Shown here: piece by piece, positions 62,381 through 64,000 of the stretch
Numbering within the stretch: position 1 is the stretch's first letter
Layout of the letters: each line of letters begins with the position of its first letter
From: Leishmania infantum JPCM5
Taxonomy: Eukaryota > Euglenozoa > Kinetoplastea > Trypanosomatida > Trypanosomatidae
Direction: 5' to 3'
Length of the DNA stretch: 64,000 nt
Assembly (NCBI RefSeq): GCF_000002875.2
Contig: NC_009415.2
Span: 1,064,001-1,128,000, forward strand
Notes under the pieces: model-generated
Told to the model about the DNA's origin: nothing
The model's input: only the letters and a program-made list of their open reading frames with translations
The model's database searches: none
Position numbers and translations under genes: made by a program

Positions 62381-63517
62381 CTAGAGGGCGACGTGCTCAT
62401 AGGAACCAAAGCGGTCGCGCTTCGGCAGGTAGCACTTGAGGGCCAGGACCACCAGGGTGGCGATGATAATGCCGGCGATGAAGAGTGCCACGGCGACAAT
62501 CGCCGTCACAGCAGCGCTGATGCCTTTCTGATCGTAGTGGTTGTGCACCTCAGCCTTGTTTTCCGTGTCCACTTCGCTTTGGATGCTCTTGAGGCCCTGC
62601 AGAATAGTGTCCATGCTCACTGACTTCAGCGTCGTGTTCAGCATCTTGGCCAGGCGGTAGCCGGCAAGCAGCACCTGACGCTCCGAGATCTTCTTGGCGT
62701 TCGTCTTGTACTCGTCAGAGAGCGTGGCGCCATTGTCGGCGCCGGGGTAGGCGTACTTGAGCGCCAGGTCGAAGGTCTCCTTGGATATCTCCGTAGTATC
62801 CACGAGATTCTTCTCCTTATCCGTCAGCGTGCTCGCGTACGTTGCTTCCAGATAGTCGGCAAAGTTGTTTAGGTCGTCGTAGTCGGCCTCGCTCAACGGG
62901 CGCGGCACATCCTCACCAGATTTGCCCTCCGCCATCGAGTCCCAGTACGCGTGCAGCAGCATCTTGGTTCCCTTGGAGTCGATAACGACGAGCTGCTTGT
63001 TGCCGCCGAGGTCGCTTTCCGGGTACTGGTTAGAGAAGAGGTTGACGTTGTGCAGTGGCTGGTGGATGTCGCCCATAAAGTGTAGCAAGAGCGCCAGCGA
63101 CTGGACGATAACGTCGGAGTTGGCCGTGGGTTTTTCGATCGCCGTCTGCAGCATCGGGATGACAGAGGCGACGTTCACCGTCTGTACGGGGCTGACATCC
63201 AAGGTGAAGTCTTCGTCCGTGTAGTACGGCGTCGTGATGTAGTGCCACGTCGACAGTGTTTTGAGGCCGATCGTCTTGATGTCATCCGCCCACGGTGCGG
63301 TCTGCACCATGTCTGGGCTTTTTGGATAGGGTCCAGAGAAGGACAGCACCTTAGCAGCCAGCTCAGCTTTTTCAACGAGAGACGCACCCATGTGGCGTTT
63401 CGCAATGAGCGCCACGGACATGTGGCCCTTGCTCCACCACGCGCTGACAGGGAGTGCAGCAGTACTGAGGAGCGTCAGCGTCACCAGCAGAAGCTGAAGG
63501 AAACGAGCTCGAGCCAT
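62381..63517 (-). CDS. 3'-nucleotidase/nuclease, class I (P1/S1 family), intact
   Basis: Surface enzyme that removes 3'-phosphate from nucleotides and degrades nucleic acids, supplying purines that Leishmania cannot make. The 378-residue product has a signal peptide (MARARFLQLLLVTLTLLSTA, then ALPVSA) with cleavage expected before Trp27. All nine zinc ligands of P1 nuclease have counterparts: Trp27, His32, Asp78, His92, His146, Asp150, His156, His189 and Asp193. The motifs are WWSKGH, APWADD, TWHYITTPYY, HFMGDIHQPLH and LLHAYWD. A membrane span near residues 328-352 (AVTAIVAVALFIAGIIIATL) and a short basic tail anchor it at the surface or in secretory compartments. The frame extends to 63661 without an ATG upstream. 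It is the only intact copy in this array. In related species such genes respond to purine starvation; nothing here shows that directly. Confidence 0.96.
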   Translation of the reverse strand: MARARFLQLLLVTLTLLSTAALPVSAWWSKGHMSVALIAKRHMGASLVEKAELAAKVLSFSGPYPKSPDMVQTAPWADDIKTIGLKTLSTWHYITTPYYTDEDFTLDVSPVQTVNVASVIPMLQTAIEKPTANSDVIVQSLALLLHFMGDIHQPLHNVNLFSNQYPESDLGGNKQLVVIDSKGTKMLLHAYWDSMAEGKSGEDVPRPLSEADYDDLNNFADYLEATYASTLTDKEKNLVDTTEISKETFDLALKYAYPGADNGATLSDEYKTNAKKISERQVLLAGYRLAKMLNTTLKSVSMDTILQGLKSIQSEVDTENKAEVHNHYDQKGISAAVTAIVAVALFIAGIIIATLVVLALKCYLPKRDRFGSYEHVAL

Positions 63518-64000
63518 GTCTGCCGTAGCGTGCACGGTACTGTGTGTGTGTGTGTGCGTGTGTGCGAGGAAGACGGGGGCCGAGGAGTCACTGTACAGCA
63601 CGTAATGGCTGAGGTTTGCTTCACGGTGTGGAGAGGAAAGGATAAACAGCAACGACGCCAAAGAAACGGAAGCAACACAGAGACAGTTGAGTGCAAGAAG
63701 ATCTTGACGGACATCGTGCGACGTGAAAGGGCCGCCCCGAACGGTATAGGCGGAGTGGGCGGGGGGGGTGTAGAGACACGTCAGTGGAGCGGCTGGAAAG
63801 CTGACTCATCGCCATGGAGGTGCCACAAGAGGAAGGGGGGGTTCCTGAGCACTTCAAACGCGGTCTATGCTCATGGAAAGCAGGTTGTGTGATCATCAAA
63901 GAAAGTGCATCTAGATTGGTAACGCAGTCGGAATGACCACGCAGCGGTTGGCGCGTCTATTCTAAATACAAGAAACACCACCGAGTATTCACAACGGAAC
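63518..64000. other. 5' region of the intact nuclease gene, to window end
   Basis: Contains a (TG) run at about 63541..63556 and the candidate splice signals. No other gene seen. Confidence 0.55.
63609..63645 (-). promoter_or_regulatory. Candidate trans-splice signal for the intact nuclease
   Basis: A C/T tract on the minus strand (about 63630..63645) is followed by AG at 63619..63620 and, better matched as CAG, at 63609..63610. The 5' UTR would be about 90 to 100 bases and include a CA run. Confidence 0.4.

Overview
The window looks like nuclear DNA of a trypanosomatid of the genus Leishmania or a very close relative. Every convincing gene lies on the minus strand, with no introns and long GC-rich frames. 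The spacers are purine-rich on the plus strand, so the transcribed strand carries polypyrimidine tracts. This is the layout of one polycistronic unit read from right to left and processed by trans-splicing. From memory, the order enoyl-CoA isomerase, M1-like peptidase, ARF, PEMT, 3'-nucleotidase/nuclease array resembles L. major chromosome 31; no search was possible.

Region 1 to about 40 kb holds six large, mostly disordered proteins of unknown function. Three of them start with an N-myristoylation-type Met-Gly and a nearby Cys (starts at 652, 10469 and 18784). One is a 2367-residue protein with eleven internal tandem repeats. Two others (17327..18784 and 22990..25512) share a C-terminal module (WPQP...GPK...SP.W) that appears undescribed. 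Region 40 to 56 kb holds conserved genes: a small single-span membrane protein, mitochondrial 3,2-trans-enoyl-CoA isomerase, an M1-type metallopeptidase homologue with an unusual zinc site, a Fes1/HspBP1-type Hsp70 exchange factor, ARF1 and PEMT. Region 56.7 to 63.5 kb is a class I (P1/S1) 3'-nucleotidase/nuclease array: one intact gene, one full-length copy whose zinc-ligand Trp codon is TGA, and one decayed copy.

Two families of dispersed repeats sit in the spacers, nearly all downstream of genes. Family B (21551, 37960 and a diverged copy at 58311) is about 605 bp and resembles SIDER retroposons; the first two copies look identical by eye. Family A (13804, 45472, 48801) shares one end and is truncated at different points at the other. 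Its longest copy runs into a decayed RNase H-like and Cys-finger coding region, so it looks like the 3' part of an extinct ingi-related non-LTR retroposon (DIRE-like).

The conserved genes have no common pathway. They cover fatty acid oxidation, chaperone cycling, vesicle traffic, phosphatidylcholine synthesis and purine salvage at the cell surface. Two spacers (653..8705 and 10470..17326) are unusually long and hold no gene I can defend. Start codons were chosen by eye: for many genes the longest open frame begins at GTG or TTG, and I used the first in-frame ATG.
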